A stretch of DNA of 64,000 nucleotides, taken from positions 186,314,375 to 186,378,374 of the forward strand of contig CM077150.1 of the NCBI GenBank assembly GCA_039583875.1, written 5' to 3'. The DNA is from Platanthera guangdongensis (taxonomy: Eukaryota > Streptophyta > Magnoliopsida > Asparagales > Orchidaceae). The notes below the pieces were generated by a model that was not told where the DNA came from, did no database searches, and was given only the letters and a program-made list of their open reading frames with translations. This document shows positions 24,601-36,010 of this stretch, piece by piece (position 1 is the first letter of the stretch; every line of letters begins with the position of its first letter). Made by a program: the position numbers and the translations under genes.

Positions 24601-26784
24601 TTTTGGAGGTATTATTACTATAGAATCTTTTAAAATGACTTTTTATGGGGCATCTTTGAAATTACATTTAAAGGCCTAAACCTTGCTGGAAAATTGGAAG
24701 ACTTAGGATTTGGAGTTGATTATGCATTTTGTAATTATCATAAATTTAGTGGATTATTATCTTGTCTGAAAATGGTACTTCATGTTCAAACTTAGGCCTT
24801 TTGGGACACTAGAATAAATAAATTAATTATCAGACAAATTAGGAAAATTATGGATTTCTGGATTTATGCTTCAAATGTCATTTTAGCCCTCTAATAATTA
24901 TCATAAGGGTACTGGATGAGTATTTCATGTACTTCCCTTTTTACGGGTCATGTAGCTTAAGTGGTCTGCATATAGCAAAACTGCAGGATTTCATTTGGAT
25001 GTGAATTAGGGCACGTATGATGGGTCTTGATGATTTGCAGTAAGGATAAGTGGAATGGGCTGTATCTATGGAAGATGAGTGAGTAGGGTGTGGTTTTTCT
25101 CTAGGGTTTATAGGCGTTCGGGTCCGACGAAAGATCGTCCTACCCTAGGAGAGTTGGGTCAAATCACCCTAGGATTAGCTTATCGGAACATGAGAAAATA
25201 ATGGGTAAGGGAATCAACCAATAACAAAATAAGTACCTTGCGAAAGGGAACGCTGGGCGTAATCCCAACACAGTTCCTAGTGCCCCTTGAGAGCCCTTCA
25301 CAGGGAATACCGGGGGCAGTCCTGGGTTAACGTAAACCGTTCTAAAAGCTGAAAAGAGTAACTTAGTAATTAGGGTTGCACATTTCACCGACACTGATTG
25401 CACGGGATGTTAGCTGGGAGCTTCGGCTCGGATGGTTAAAAGGCAGACTTTGGGTCCGGGGAGCTTCGGCTCGATTGTTTGAGACGGACGTGTTGGTCCG
25501 GGGAGCTTCGGCTCGGTTCTTGATCACGCTAATTTGCATGTGCATAAAAGGAAAGGAAATTAAGGTGGTGGGTCTTCGGTATCGGAGGGTCGATGCACCG
25601 ACGCCAATACATTGACTCGGCAAGTGTGGTTAGCACTTCGCCAACAGAAGTCCGGTGCGTCAGCCGGCAAGAGTACGCAGGAGTCCGCTTCGTGCACCAA
25701 GCGTTGAGGCGTACGATAGGTCTGACCGGTAGTGCTTTACTGGTTTAGAGGTGGGCGAGGCCCAACCCACCGCTTCCGTCTGCCACTACGGAGGTATCCT
25801 GGGAGGTTACGGCTCCAGAAAGGGGGAACTAAAGGTCTGTGTGCATAGAGTCGGGTGTGTGTGTTGCACTTGCTTGATCCATCATACCCACTTGCATATC
25901 ATAGCATAATCGTTACCTTTAACCTTGACACCTAAAGTATAAGTGGAATGGGACGCTTATGCTTTAGGACCTGCAAAACGACCCCTTAGTCTATAAGCTT
26001 GTGTGGGCAAGTTTATAAATTAAGGTTAATATTGATATATATAGTTACTGCTGTTTGATCACCGACACCCCAACGTATAAATTGGTATGGGACTTTTTAT
26101 ACGATGGGAGCCTTGCAGAAGACCCCTTGGCTTATGTGTTTTCACATAAGTGAAGGTTACTTTTCATATTTCAGCTTATGACTATACATGATATAGAATT
26201 GTTAGTATAGGTCTGCTGTCACCTGCTTTTGATTTTTCTCCACCTTCAAGTCCTCCCCTTTCTTCCTCTCCGCTCGGTGCCTAGGAGCCGTGGGGGAAGG
26301 GGCGGGGGATGATAGGACTTAGTCTTTTAGACTAACGGTTTTTGAACCGTATCATTTAGGGGATCGTGGAGACCAGCATGGAGGAGCAGCCCCAGAGACC
26401 GGTGCGCTTGGAGGTGGGGCAGTCTAGCTCCGGAGTTCATACAGCCGGGACCGTGAGTCTCGACCTTGAGTAGTCTTTCTGCTTCCGCATGAGTGATCTT
26501 TTTATAGTGAGGATTATGTATCGGGCATAAGCCCGTTTTTGCTACTCTGATGTTTTATTTCTATGGACACTCCCTTCGTGGAGTTATATTTTATTATGAC
26601 ATGTGATTTTCTGTGGACTGATAGCTTGCATTACTTCTTTATGCTACTTTTCTGTGATCGAAATCGGCCGGCAGAATCGGCGCTATGTGGTGATAACCTT
26701 TCGGGGCGTGAAGGAGTCACCGCAAAACGGCGGTTCTGGGCCTAAGACCCCGGTGTCCAAAAGGAAAAAAAAAGGGGTCTTACA
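21671..26784 (+). mobile_element. Insertion G: 5.1-kb TG...CA element, probable solo LTR
   Basis: Starts TGTAACATCTC and ends GTCTTACA, with flanking five bases TGATA (21666-21670) and CGATA (26785-26789): a target duplication with one C-to-T change in a CpG. No primer binding site, polypurine tract or coding domain is seen inside, so a solo LTR of a long-LTR gypsy family is the simplest reading; a non-autonomous element is possible. The strand is arbitrary. Contents: TTGACC/GGTCAA-rich repeats (21890-22560), a GC-rich block (22860-23340) whose small frames are unconvincing, about 1.7 kb of AT-rich sequence, three ~42-bp repeats with GAGCTTCGGCTCG (25416-25520), and a diverged ~130-bp duplication (25920-26170). 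Confidence 0.75.
21890..22560. promoter_or_regulatory. W-box-rich degenerate repeat in G
   Basis: About twenty copies of TTGAC or GTCAA in some 670 bp, many as TTGACC/GGTCAA, carried by three or four degenerate repeats of about 160 bp (landmarks near 22051, 22209 and 22369). TTGACC/T is the WRKY factor binding core; use by WRKY proteins is inferred. Confidence 0.5.
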
Positions 26785-27140
26785 CGATATACCTTGGACC
26801 GTTTGAGGTTCTGGAGCGGATTGGCGAAGCAGCGTATCGGTTGAAGCTATCAGTGGAGCCTGGTAGTCTACATGATGTATTCCATATATCGGTGCTACGG
26901 AAGGCGGTGCAAGAGCCTTCGCATGTGATCGCGGTGGATCAAGTGTCGGTGGATAATGGGTTGACGACGAAGGTCAAGCCCATTCGAATTGAGGACTCGG
27001 AAGTCAAGCGGCTACGCAACAAAGAGATTAGGATGGTCAAGGTCCGTTGGGACAACTGTGGTCGGGAGGAGCTCTCGTGGGAGCAAGATCAAACCATGCT
27101 TGAGGAGTACCCGGAGTTATTCCACTCAGGTACCGTTTAA
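26785..27140 (+). pseudogene. pol: T2 integrase C-terminus and chromodomain
   Basis: Continuation of T2 pol after G. LGPFEVLERIGEAAYRL is the integrase GPF-type module; the following segment with LHDVFHISVLRKAV, KRLRNKEIRMVKVRWDNCG and SWEQDQTMLEEYPELF is the chromodomain-like tail of Tekay integrases, thought to direct insertion to heterochromatin. It ends with TAA at 27138-27140, 63 bp before the 3' LTR. Confidence 0.9.
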
Positions 27141-27203
27141 GTTTTGTGTTTATCTTTCCTTTATGTAATTTCGGGGACGAAATTCTTTAAAGAGGGAGAG
27201 AGT
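27141..27203 (+). other. T2 3' untranslated segment and polypurine tract
   Basis: Contains the hairpin AATTTCGGGGACGAAATT (about 27167) and the polypurine tract AAAGAGGGAGAGAG that primes plus-strand synthesis, immediately before the LTR start TGTAATGCC at 27204. Confidence 0.88.
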
Positions 27204-27317
27204 TGTAATGCCTCGAAACTCAAAAGAGCGACGGGAGGCGTTTTGAGCCAAGTTTGGAATTTGGCAGGGGGCACACGGCCTGGGACACTGGCGTGTCCCA
27301 AGGCATGTCGTGCTCGG

Positions 27318-30137
27318 TGATGGTTAAAACTCCAAAATTTATTTACGGTCACGCGGCGACCAGGCGGTTTTATTTAAGTAGAAAAGCGGAATTGATTTTA
27401 TTTAAGAAAACGGAGCGTGCGTATTTATTTATTTGGATATAAAACGGTTTAGATCGAGTTTTAACGAAAGGAGGCAAGTGAACCTATCGTGAGTAGTACA
27501 GGATATTCCGGGTGGAATATCGAGGTCGTATTGTTCTCGGGGTTGCTTCGATTATTTCTACTCTTCCCTGGAGGGGACTATTATTTTACCGATAATTATC
27601 TTGTCGGGATATTTTATATATAAAAGAAAGGCAGAAAACATAAAAAGAAAGCTTGAAGGTGGTGCCGATGAAGAGCTTAGCTCGATGGCACCAAAAAAAA
27701 CAATTGAACTAAAATAAACTTTAAATAAAAAGAGCTCCTAAATTTCTAATTAATTAAGACGGAGACTTGGCCGTGGAGGTTCCACTAAAATGAGCTCACC
27801 TAGCTATAGGGCTATCGCTCACCTGAACGCTAAGACTATTCGACCGAACGTTAGTCCGACGAAGGATTCCTCTTAACGCCCGCATTACGCTAAGAACCCC
27901 GCTATTGGGTGGGGAGCCCAATCCGGTAGAGTTGGCGCGCCTCCTCTCTCGAGGGTTAGTGCAGAACTCTCTTTGCCAAGGGGTGATCTGTCCATACGCA
28001 CGGCCTCTCGGCGAGCGTATGGAAAACGGAAATAGGGCCCACACATCGATATGTGGTCCTACGCGTCGTTAACCCTGGGCAAACCTTAAGTACTTTTAAT
28101 TAATTAGAAAAATTTGACCTTTAATTATTTTAAGCTATTTTATCTGTCCCAATGCTCTTCGATGCCGAGGGCTAAGAATGATTAGCCACTCATCGAAATG
28201 GGGACGGCTTGCGGTGAAAAGCAGAAAATAAAGCGATAAAGAAAGCAGTAAATGAAAGCAGTAAATGAAAGCAGGAAAATAAAGCAGAAAATTACAAGTC
28301 CTACTCAAACGAGTAGGACTGAAGAAAGCTGTAAATTGCGAGTCCCGGCGCAAGCGCGTGGGCGGGAGAAAGAAAGCGTGTCCTACTCAAACGAGTAGGA
28401 CTAAATAAATTCAACACACGCACACTCTCGACATAAATGAAAACACACACACACAAATCCTACTCAAATGAGTAGGGAAAATTAAGACCTGCCATTTAAC
28501 TCGAATGAGTAGGCGGAAATAAAGAAAATTACAAACTCACGCACTCTACAGAAAGTAAAATAAGCAAGCGTCATTTAACTCTTAACGAGTAGGCGGAAAT
28601 AAATGCGCATACCTGAAAAATTGCAAAAAAAACTAAGTTACCGAAAAATTAAAACAACTGCATTTCTACTGCTAAAATGCGGTAGAAATGCATAAAAAGT
28701 GAAAAAATTAAACGGGAAGAAAGTTTTGCAAATAAAAATGAAAACGCAAGTGCTCGAAAAATAAAAATGAATACATTTCTACCGCTAAAATGCGGTAGAA
28801 ATGATTAAAATGAAGACAGAAAAATAAAAGGAGCAAAAGTTTAAACGAAAAATCGAAGTGCACGAAAAATTAAAATGACTATGTTTTCATTCTTATAACT
28901 CCGTAAAAATGCTAAAAAAAGTGAAAATAAACTAAAAAGGAAGAAAAGTTTTGCAACATAAAATTGAAAATCTAGCTTGAAGAAAAATGAAAAACACTTT
29001 TAAAAACATTTTTACGGGTTTATAGGAATGCAAATAAAAAGCTATGAAAACTTAATCTAAACGAAACTAAGTAAAATAAAGAAAACAACAAAGTAAAACT
29101 TACACTCATACACTCACACACCCATTCAAAAGAAGAAAAATAAAGAGAAAACAAAGGAAGAAATAAGATTGTATAAGAGAGGGGCGCATAGATGCATTCC
29201 AAAACCATGAAATGGGAAAAAATCTACATTTTTATTAAGTCTAAAAACGATTACAAAGTTAATACAAAAATTAAAGAGAGAGAGGGAGAAAATCCCTTAC
29301 AAGGGTTTGGAAATACATCTAACAGCATCTCCCCTACACAAAATGGATCCAAAAAGGGAACAGAAATCCTTTCAGCAAGGGGCTTATTTATAGGCAGAAA
29401 ATTTACAAGTACACTCCCTTGGTCACGGGCGTGACAGGGGGCGTGTCAGTACTATTTGCGAAGGCGGCCGGCGATTTGACGGGAAAGTGGACTTCGGGCT
29501 GGACACGTGTCGGTCTCGCAGTGGTCACGCCCCAGGTCACGGGCGTGACGCTGGGCGTGTCAAGCAGGTGGATCTGGGCGCGGGTTGCGCCGAAAGTCTT
29601 CGGGCAGGTCTTGTCGGGCCAGCTGGAAAGGTCACGCCCCAGGTCACGGGCGTGACTCTGGGCGTGTCGGCTGGTGTTGACACTCGACGAATGTCGAGCG
29701 GAAAGTGTCGAGTTGAAATCGTTGAGCTGAGATTGAGTCACGCCCTAGGTCACGGGCGTGACTCTGGGCATGTAGAGAGGTCGACGATCGTTGAGCTGGA
29801 AACGTCGAGCGGGTGGACACGGGCTTGGATCACGCCCCGTGTCGGGTGACACGGGCGTGACCCCGGGCGTGTCAAGCTTTGCTTCTCGAAAATTTGCTGA
29901 TTTCACGGTTTTTGACGTGTCTCGCCCTGGTCACGGGCATGACCAATATGTCACGGGCGTGACATGACAATTTTTGGCAGATTTTTCATTTTTTCTGAAA
30001 CATAAAAATAAAGCAAGTCAGCAAAATTATTTACAAAAAAGGAGCAATTTATGATGCAAAAATGTGTAAAAATGACGAAAAGAAATGAAAACAACTAAAT
30101 TAATGTACAGAAAAATAGGTATATTTACAATTCATCA
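27318..30137 (-). repeat. LARD B left (3') LTR
   Basis: About 2.82 kb with the same plan as in C: conserved block (27790-28080), hairpins with GTCCTACTC and TTCTACNGC arms, a minus-strand TATA box (GCCTATAAATAAG, about 29386-29398) and palindrome cluster at 29410-29965. Confidence 0.92.
29410..29965 (-). promoter_or_regulatory. CACG/CGTG palindrome cluster, LARD B left LTR
   Basis: Units with GGTCACGGGCGTGAC about every 100 bp, alternating with TCGACGA and GTCGAG hairpins, just upstream of the minus-strand TATA box. The right LTR has the same at 34880-35430. Confidence 0.65.
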
Positions 30138-32769
30138 AATACCCCCATACTTAAGCTTTTGTTATTCCAGAGCAAAAGTTGGAGATGAACTTATAAGGAA
30201 TAAAAGAAATCCTAAGTTTAGCTACCGCTTGAATTAATTAAAAGTAAGATCAAAATAAACATCTGGGGTTAAAGAATTAAATCCTAATTTATGAAATGTT
30301 ATAAATAGAGCAAGAGTTTCAAAAAGTCTTCTAGATAAAATAAAATAGAAAGCAAAAATTCATTTTTGTTAGTTTAACAAAGATGGATTGGATTTATATA
30401 AAAAACCTTAGCTTAAAAGAAGTTAAAGGAAATAATGCAATTTAAATGTTATGCTCTCAAAAAATTTATATTAAGTCTAGAATCATTGAAATATGCTAAG
30501 TGGTTTGGTGGTTTATGAAGAAGGCTTGAATATTGAGGCGAGGCAATTTTTTCTCGAACCTCCAATTTTTTTCTTTTCGGATAGTTCGGAAAATGAAATC
30601 TTATTTTCCTAACACATAATAATTTTTTTTTCTTCATAAATAATAAATAACCCAATGTATATGTGTAGAAGTAATGAATTTTATCCTCTTACTCCATAAC
30701 ATATAAACTTTTTAAATATTGGGTGCCTATGTTTACGGAATGAAATCTTATTCCCATTGACATAAGATCTTTTAAAGGGATAAAGTAGGGGAAAACATGT
30801 CAATTAAGACACGAAAAAAAAATGGAAGTGGGTTTTTTTTTTCAAAAAGAAAACTAGATTTTAATAAAAAAGTTTTGAGAGCAACCTTTTTAAAAGGAAT
30901 GTTCCAATGTTTCTAAAAGCAAAGAGTAGAAATAATTGAAATCCATGGATGTTATTTTCTAACATAAAAAACGAGCTTCTATTTATAAAATTAGAAGTGG
31001 TGGTGAAAAACAAGTTCCCTATTATAAGGAAAAGACATAAAAGATTCTTTAAATCTTAACCCCAGACACTTAAATCTATCGAACTTTAATTAATAAACGA
31101 ATAGTAAGCAAAGAATAACTAAAATTCGCATATAAATTAACTCGAAACTAGATTTTTGGAAAGTAAAAAGGGTTAAGATATGGTATATTCGAATTATTTT
31201 GTTACATAATTTAACAAAATTGTTTTTTGAAATTTTTAGAGTTTTTATCATTTTTTTGTGTATTTTTTTGTGATTATGATCTTTTTTGTTGAATTTTTAG
31301 AGTTATTATCTTTTTTATGAATTTTTGAATTTTCTAATTTTTTTTTATTTTTAGTGTTTTATGATAAGTAATTTACAAGAATGAGGAGAGAAAGAAGTGC
31401 TATTTACAAATAAGATAGTGGGAAAAGAGGGATTTTTACAAATAAATTACAAAGTAAAAACTCGAATGTAGCCCCCGCGAACAGACTCTTATTTGAATGG
31501 TTGGTTCGATGAGTCGAACGCCGCGGGCAGGCAGAATGCAAGCTTTTACAAATAAGAAGATGGGGGGAAGAGAAAAATGCAAGCTTTTACAAATAAGAAG
31601 ATGGGGGGGGAAGAGAAAATATTTTTTACAAAAAATATTTACAAAGTAAAAGAAGAGAAAAATATTTTTTTTGAATTTGAATGTTTATTTTATGAATTTT
31701 TTTGGACTTTTTGTTTTATAATTTTTTGAATTTTTTGGTTTTATGATTTTTTTTAAGGTTTTTTTATTATAAAAATAATGAAATTTTTTTTAGTTTTTGA
31801 TTTTTGCATTTTTTTTTTCATTTTTTTGTATTTTTTGTTAAGTACAGAATATAAAAAGTGCAGAGTAGGAAAACACCCACATACTTAAACCTAACATTGT
31901 CCACAATGTTGCAATCTAAGTATGCGGAACAGATAATATACAAAATATAATAAGTTCAAAAAGAAAAAGGGAGGGTAGGAGCTTCCCTTAGACGAGTCCG
32001 GGAGGTCCGGGTTGAAATCTTGCATTATTGTTAGAAGAAGAAAGAATAGCAAAACAATAATAGAAAAAACAAAAAAACGAAAAATTCGGCTAAAGGGTTG
32101 CAGGCGGTAGGGGGGAAAGTGCGTGGGGGAGTCGAAGGGAGCTAAGGCCTTAGCGACCACTGCGTGATAAATATGTGATCCCCTAGCGCGCACAATAATG
32201 AAAGCGTGACGAAGCAAAATTAAATAAAAGAAAACAAATTAAAATATAACATATATACATTTATTAATATCAAATTATTATATATATATAAATATTTTGG
32301 TGTTTTTTTAAGTAGATATTTTTATTTTTTAGTTGGTTTTTAGTTTTGAGTTTTTTTTTTAGTTTTTGAAATTTTAAGTTTTTCTCTTTTTTTTATGTTT
32401 GTTTTTTTTTCATTTTTGAAGTTTTTATATTTTTTTAGGTTTTTGGTTTTTTGAATTTTTAGGTTTTTGTAGAGTTTTTAGATTTTTTAAGTTTTATACT
32501 TTTTCAAGTTTTTAGAGTTTTTTTTAGTTTTTAAGTTAGTTTTTTTTTTGTTAGTAGAAAACGACGTCATTTCAAAAAAAAATATTTTATAAATAATAAT
32601 AATATGATAAAATATATATATATATATATATATTTAAGTTTTTTTTTAAGTAGTTATTATTATTATTATTATTATTATATATAGTTTTTTATAATAAGGT
32701 AAAATTAATAGATTTACAGGGTTCAAAATAACGAAAACGACAAATTCCCCGGCAACGGCGCCAAAAACT
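30138..32769 (-). other. LARD B non-coding interior
   Basis: AT-rich, no credible gene. Polypurine tract at 30138-30155 (minus AAGTATGGGGGTATT), internal copy of that motif (31873-31888) with hairpin AACATTGT/ACAATGTT (31893-31910), GC-rich stem-loop region (about 31465-31530) matching C, T-rich tracts, and short (TA)n and (TTA)n runs (32600-32690). Confidence 0.85.
32747..32763 (-). other. LARD B primer binding site, tRNA-Asp
   Basis: Minus-strand TGGCGCCGTTGCCGGGG, complement of the tRNA-Asp 3' end, six bases inside the right LTR, exactly as in C. Confidence 0.92.
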
Positions 32770-35604
32770 TGATGGTTAAAACTCCAAAATTTATTTACGG
32801 TCACGCGGCGACCCGGCGGCTTTATTTAAGTAGAAAAGCGGAATTGATTTTATTTAAGAAAACGGGGCGCGCGTATTTATTTATTTGGATATAAAACGGT
32901 TTAGATCGAGTTTTAACGAAAGGAGGCAAGTGCACCTATCGTGAGTAGTACAGGATATTCCGGGTGGAATATCGAGGTCGTATTGTTCTCGGGGTTGGTT
33001 CGATTATTTCTACTCTTCCCTAGAGGGGACTATTATTTTACCGATAATTATCTTGTCGTGATATTTTATATATAAAAGAAAGGCAGAAAACATAAAAAGA
33101 AAGCATAAAAAGAAAGCTTGAAGGTGGTGCCGATGAAGAGCTTAGCTCGATGGCACCGAAAAAAAACAATTGAACTAAAATAAACTTTAAATAAAAAGAG
33201 CTCCTAAATTTCTAATTAATTAAGGCGGAGACTTGGCCGTGGAGGTTCCACTAAAATGAGCTCACCTAGCTATAGGGCTATCGCTCACCTGAACGCTAAG
33301 ACTATTCGACCGAACGTTAGTCCAATGAAGGATTCCTCTTAACGCCCGCATTACGCTAAGAACCCCGCTATTGGGTGGGGAACCCAATCCGGTAGAGTTG
33401 GCGCGCCTCCTCTCTCGAGGGTTAGTGCGGAACTCTCTTTGCCAAGGGGTGATCTGTCCATACGCACGGCCTCTCGGCGAGCGTATGGAAAACGGAAATA
33501 GGGCTCACACATCGATATGTGGTCCTACGCGTCGTTAACCCCGGGCAAACCTTAAGTACTTTTAATTAATTAGAAAAATTAGACCTTTAATTATTTTAAG
33601 CTATTTTATCTGTCTCAATGCTCTTCGATGCCGAGGGCTAAGAACGATTAGCCACTCATCGGAATGGGGACAGCTTGCGGTGAAAAGCAGAAAATAAAGC
33701 GTTAAAGAAAGCAGTAAATGAAAGCAGTAAATGAAAGCAGGAAAATAAAGCAGAAAATTACAAGTCCTACTCAAACGAGTAGGACTGAAGAAAGCTGTAA
33801 ATTTCGAGTCCCGGCGCAAGCGCGTGGGCGGGAGAAAGAAAGCGTGTCCTACTCAAACAAGTAGGACTAAATAAATGCAACACACGCACACTCTCGACAT
33901 AAATGAAAACACACACACACAAATCCTACTCAAATGAGTAGGAAAAATTAAGACCTGCCATTTAACTCGAATGAGTAGGCAGAAATAAAGAAAATTACAA
34001 ACTCACGCACTCTACAGAAAGTAAAATAAGTAAGCGTCATTTAACTCTTAACGAGTAGGCGGAAATAAATGCGCATACCTGAAAATTTGCAAAAAAAACT
34101 AAGTTACCGAAAAATTAAAACAACTGCATTTCTAACGCTAAAATGCGGTAGAAATGCATAAAAAGTGAAAAAATTAAACGGGAAGAAAGTTTTGCAAATA
34201 AAAATGAAAACGCAAGTGCTCGAAAAATAAAAATGAATACATTTCTACCGCTAAAATGCGGTAGAAATGATTAAAATGAAGACAGAAAAATAAAAGGAGC
34301 AAAAGTTTAAACGAAAAATCGAAGTGCACGAAAAATTAAAACGACTATGTTTTCATTCTTATAACTCTTTAAAAATGCTAAAAAAAAGTGAAAATAAACT
34401 AAAAAGGAAGAAAAGTTTTGCAACATAAAATTGAAAATCTAGCTTGAAGAAAAATGAAAAACACTTTTAAAAACGTTTTTACGGGTTTATAGGAATGCAA
34501 ATAAAAAGCTATGAAAACTTAATCTAAACGAAACTAAGTAAAATAAAGAAAACAACAAAGTAAAACTTACACTCATACACTCACACACCCATTCAAAAGA
34601 AGAAAAATAAAGAGAAAACAAAGGAATAAATAAGATTGTATAAGAGAGGGGCGCATAGATGCATTCCAAAACCATGAAATGGGAAAAAATCTACATTTTT
34701 ATTAAGTCTAAAAACGATTACAAAGCTAATACAAAAATGAAAGAGAGAGAGGGAGAAAATCCCTTACAAGGGTTTGGAAATACATCTAACAGCATCTCCC
34801 CTACACAAAATGGATCCAAAAAGGGAACAGAAATCCTTTCAGCAAGGGGCTTATTTATAGGCAGAAAATTTACAAGTACACGCCCTTGGTCACGGGAGTG
34901 ACAGGGGGCGTGTCAGTACTATTTGCGAAGGCGGCCAGCAATTTGACGGGAAAGTGGACTTCGGGCTGGACACGTGTCGGTCTCGCAGTGGTCACGCCCC
35001 AGGTCACGGGCGTGACGCTGGGCGTGTCAAGCAGGTGGATCTGGGCGCGGGTTGCGCCGAAAGTCTTCGGGCAGGTCTTGTCGGGCCAGCTGGAAAGGTC
35101 ACGCCCCAGGTCACGGGCGTGACTCTAGGCGTGTCGGCTGGTGTCGACACTCGACGAATGTCGAGCGGAAAGTGTCGAGTTGAAATCGTTGAGCTGAGAT
35201 TGAGTCACGCCCTAGGTCACGGGCGTGACTCTGGGCGTGTCGAGAGGTCAACGATCGTTGAGCTGGAAACGTCGAGCAGGTGGACACGGGCTTGGATCAC
35301 GCCCCGTGTCGGGTGACACGGGCGTGACCCCGGGCGTGTCAAGCTTTGCTTCTTGAAAATTTGCTGATTTCACGGTTTTTGACGTATCTCGCCCTGGTCA
35401 CGGGCGTGACCAATATGTCACGGGCGTGACATGACAATTTTTGGCAGATTTTTCATTTTTTCTGAAACATAAAAATAAAGCAAGTCAGCAAAATTATTTA
35501 CAAAAAAGGAGCAATTTATTAAGCAAAAATATGTAAAAATGACGAAAAGAAATGAAAACAACTAAATTAATGTACAGAAAAATAGGTATATTTACAATTC
35601 ATCA
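32770..35604 (-). repeat. LARD B right (5') LTR
   Basis: About 2.84 kb, nearly identical to the left LTR. Palindrome cluster at 34880-35430 with the TATA box just to its left (about 34853-34865). Confidence 0.93.
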
Positions 35605-35639
35605 CTCGGGTCGATGATCTGGCCGAGAGGTCGACAAAT

Positions 35640-36010
35640 TTTGGAGTCGACGGTCATCGAGCAGTGAACACGGCCTGAGACACGGGCGTGTCCCAGGCCA
35701 TGTCCTTCACGGGTTGAAGTCGGGCTGTTTATTTGGAGACACACAGTTTTGGAACATGGGTCGTGTCGGATAGACACAGGCGTGTCAAATGGGACACGGG
35801 CGTGTACAAGACCCTTGTCCTTCTCGGGTTGGTGTTGGTCCTGTGTTGGTGGAGTAACACGGCACAATACACAGCCATGTTCTGGATGACACGAGCGTGT
35901 CAAGTTTGACACGGGTATGTCGGGTGCACGTGTCCTTTTCGGTACGTGTCGGTTTCGACGGCAAATGGGGAACACGGCCCTGGACACGGGCGTGTCACAG
36001 GCCGTGTTTG
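35640..36010 (+). promoter_or_regulatory. CACG/CGTG palindrome cluster, T2 3' LTR U3
   Basis: Several GACACGGGCGTGTC inverted repeats with outer ACACGGCCTG...CAGGCCGTGT arms and GTCGA motifs. Downstream the LTR shares TTTTGGGATC and GACGGCT with the LTRs of E and, changed, of A and F, marking a common promoter-proximal segment. Confidence 0.6.

Larger units (their letters stand above)
27318..35604 (-). mobile_element. LARD element B: complete non-coding LTR retrotransposon
   Basis: LTRs 27318-30137 and 32770-35604, interior 30138-32769, exact duplication CTCGG at 27313-27317 and 35605-35609, ends TGATG/CATCA. A tRNA-Asp primer binding site on the minus strand sets the orientation. No coding domain. 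The two LTRs differ at few positions, so the insertion is young. Same family as C, though the ends and many indels differ, so it is a separate subfamily. Confidence 0.94.
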
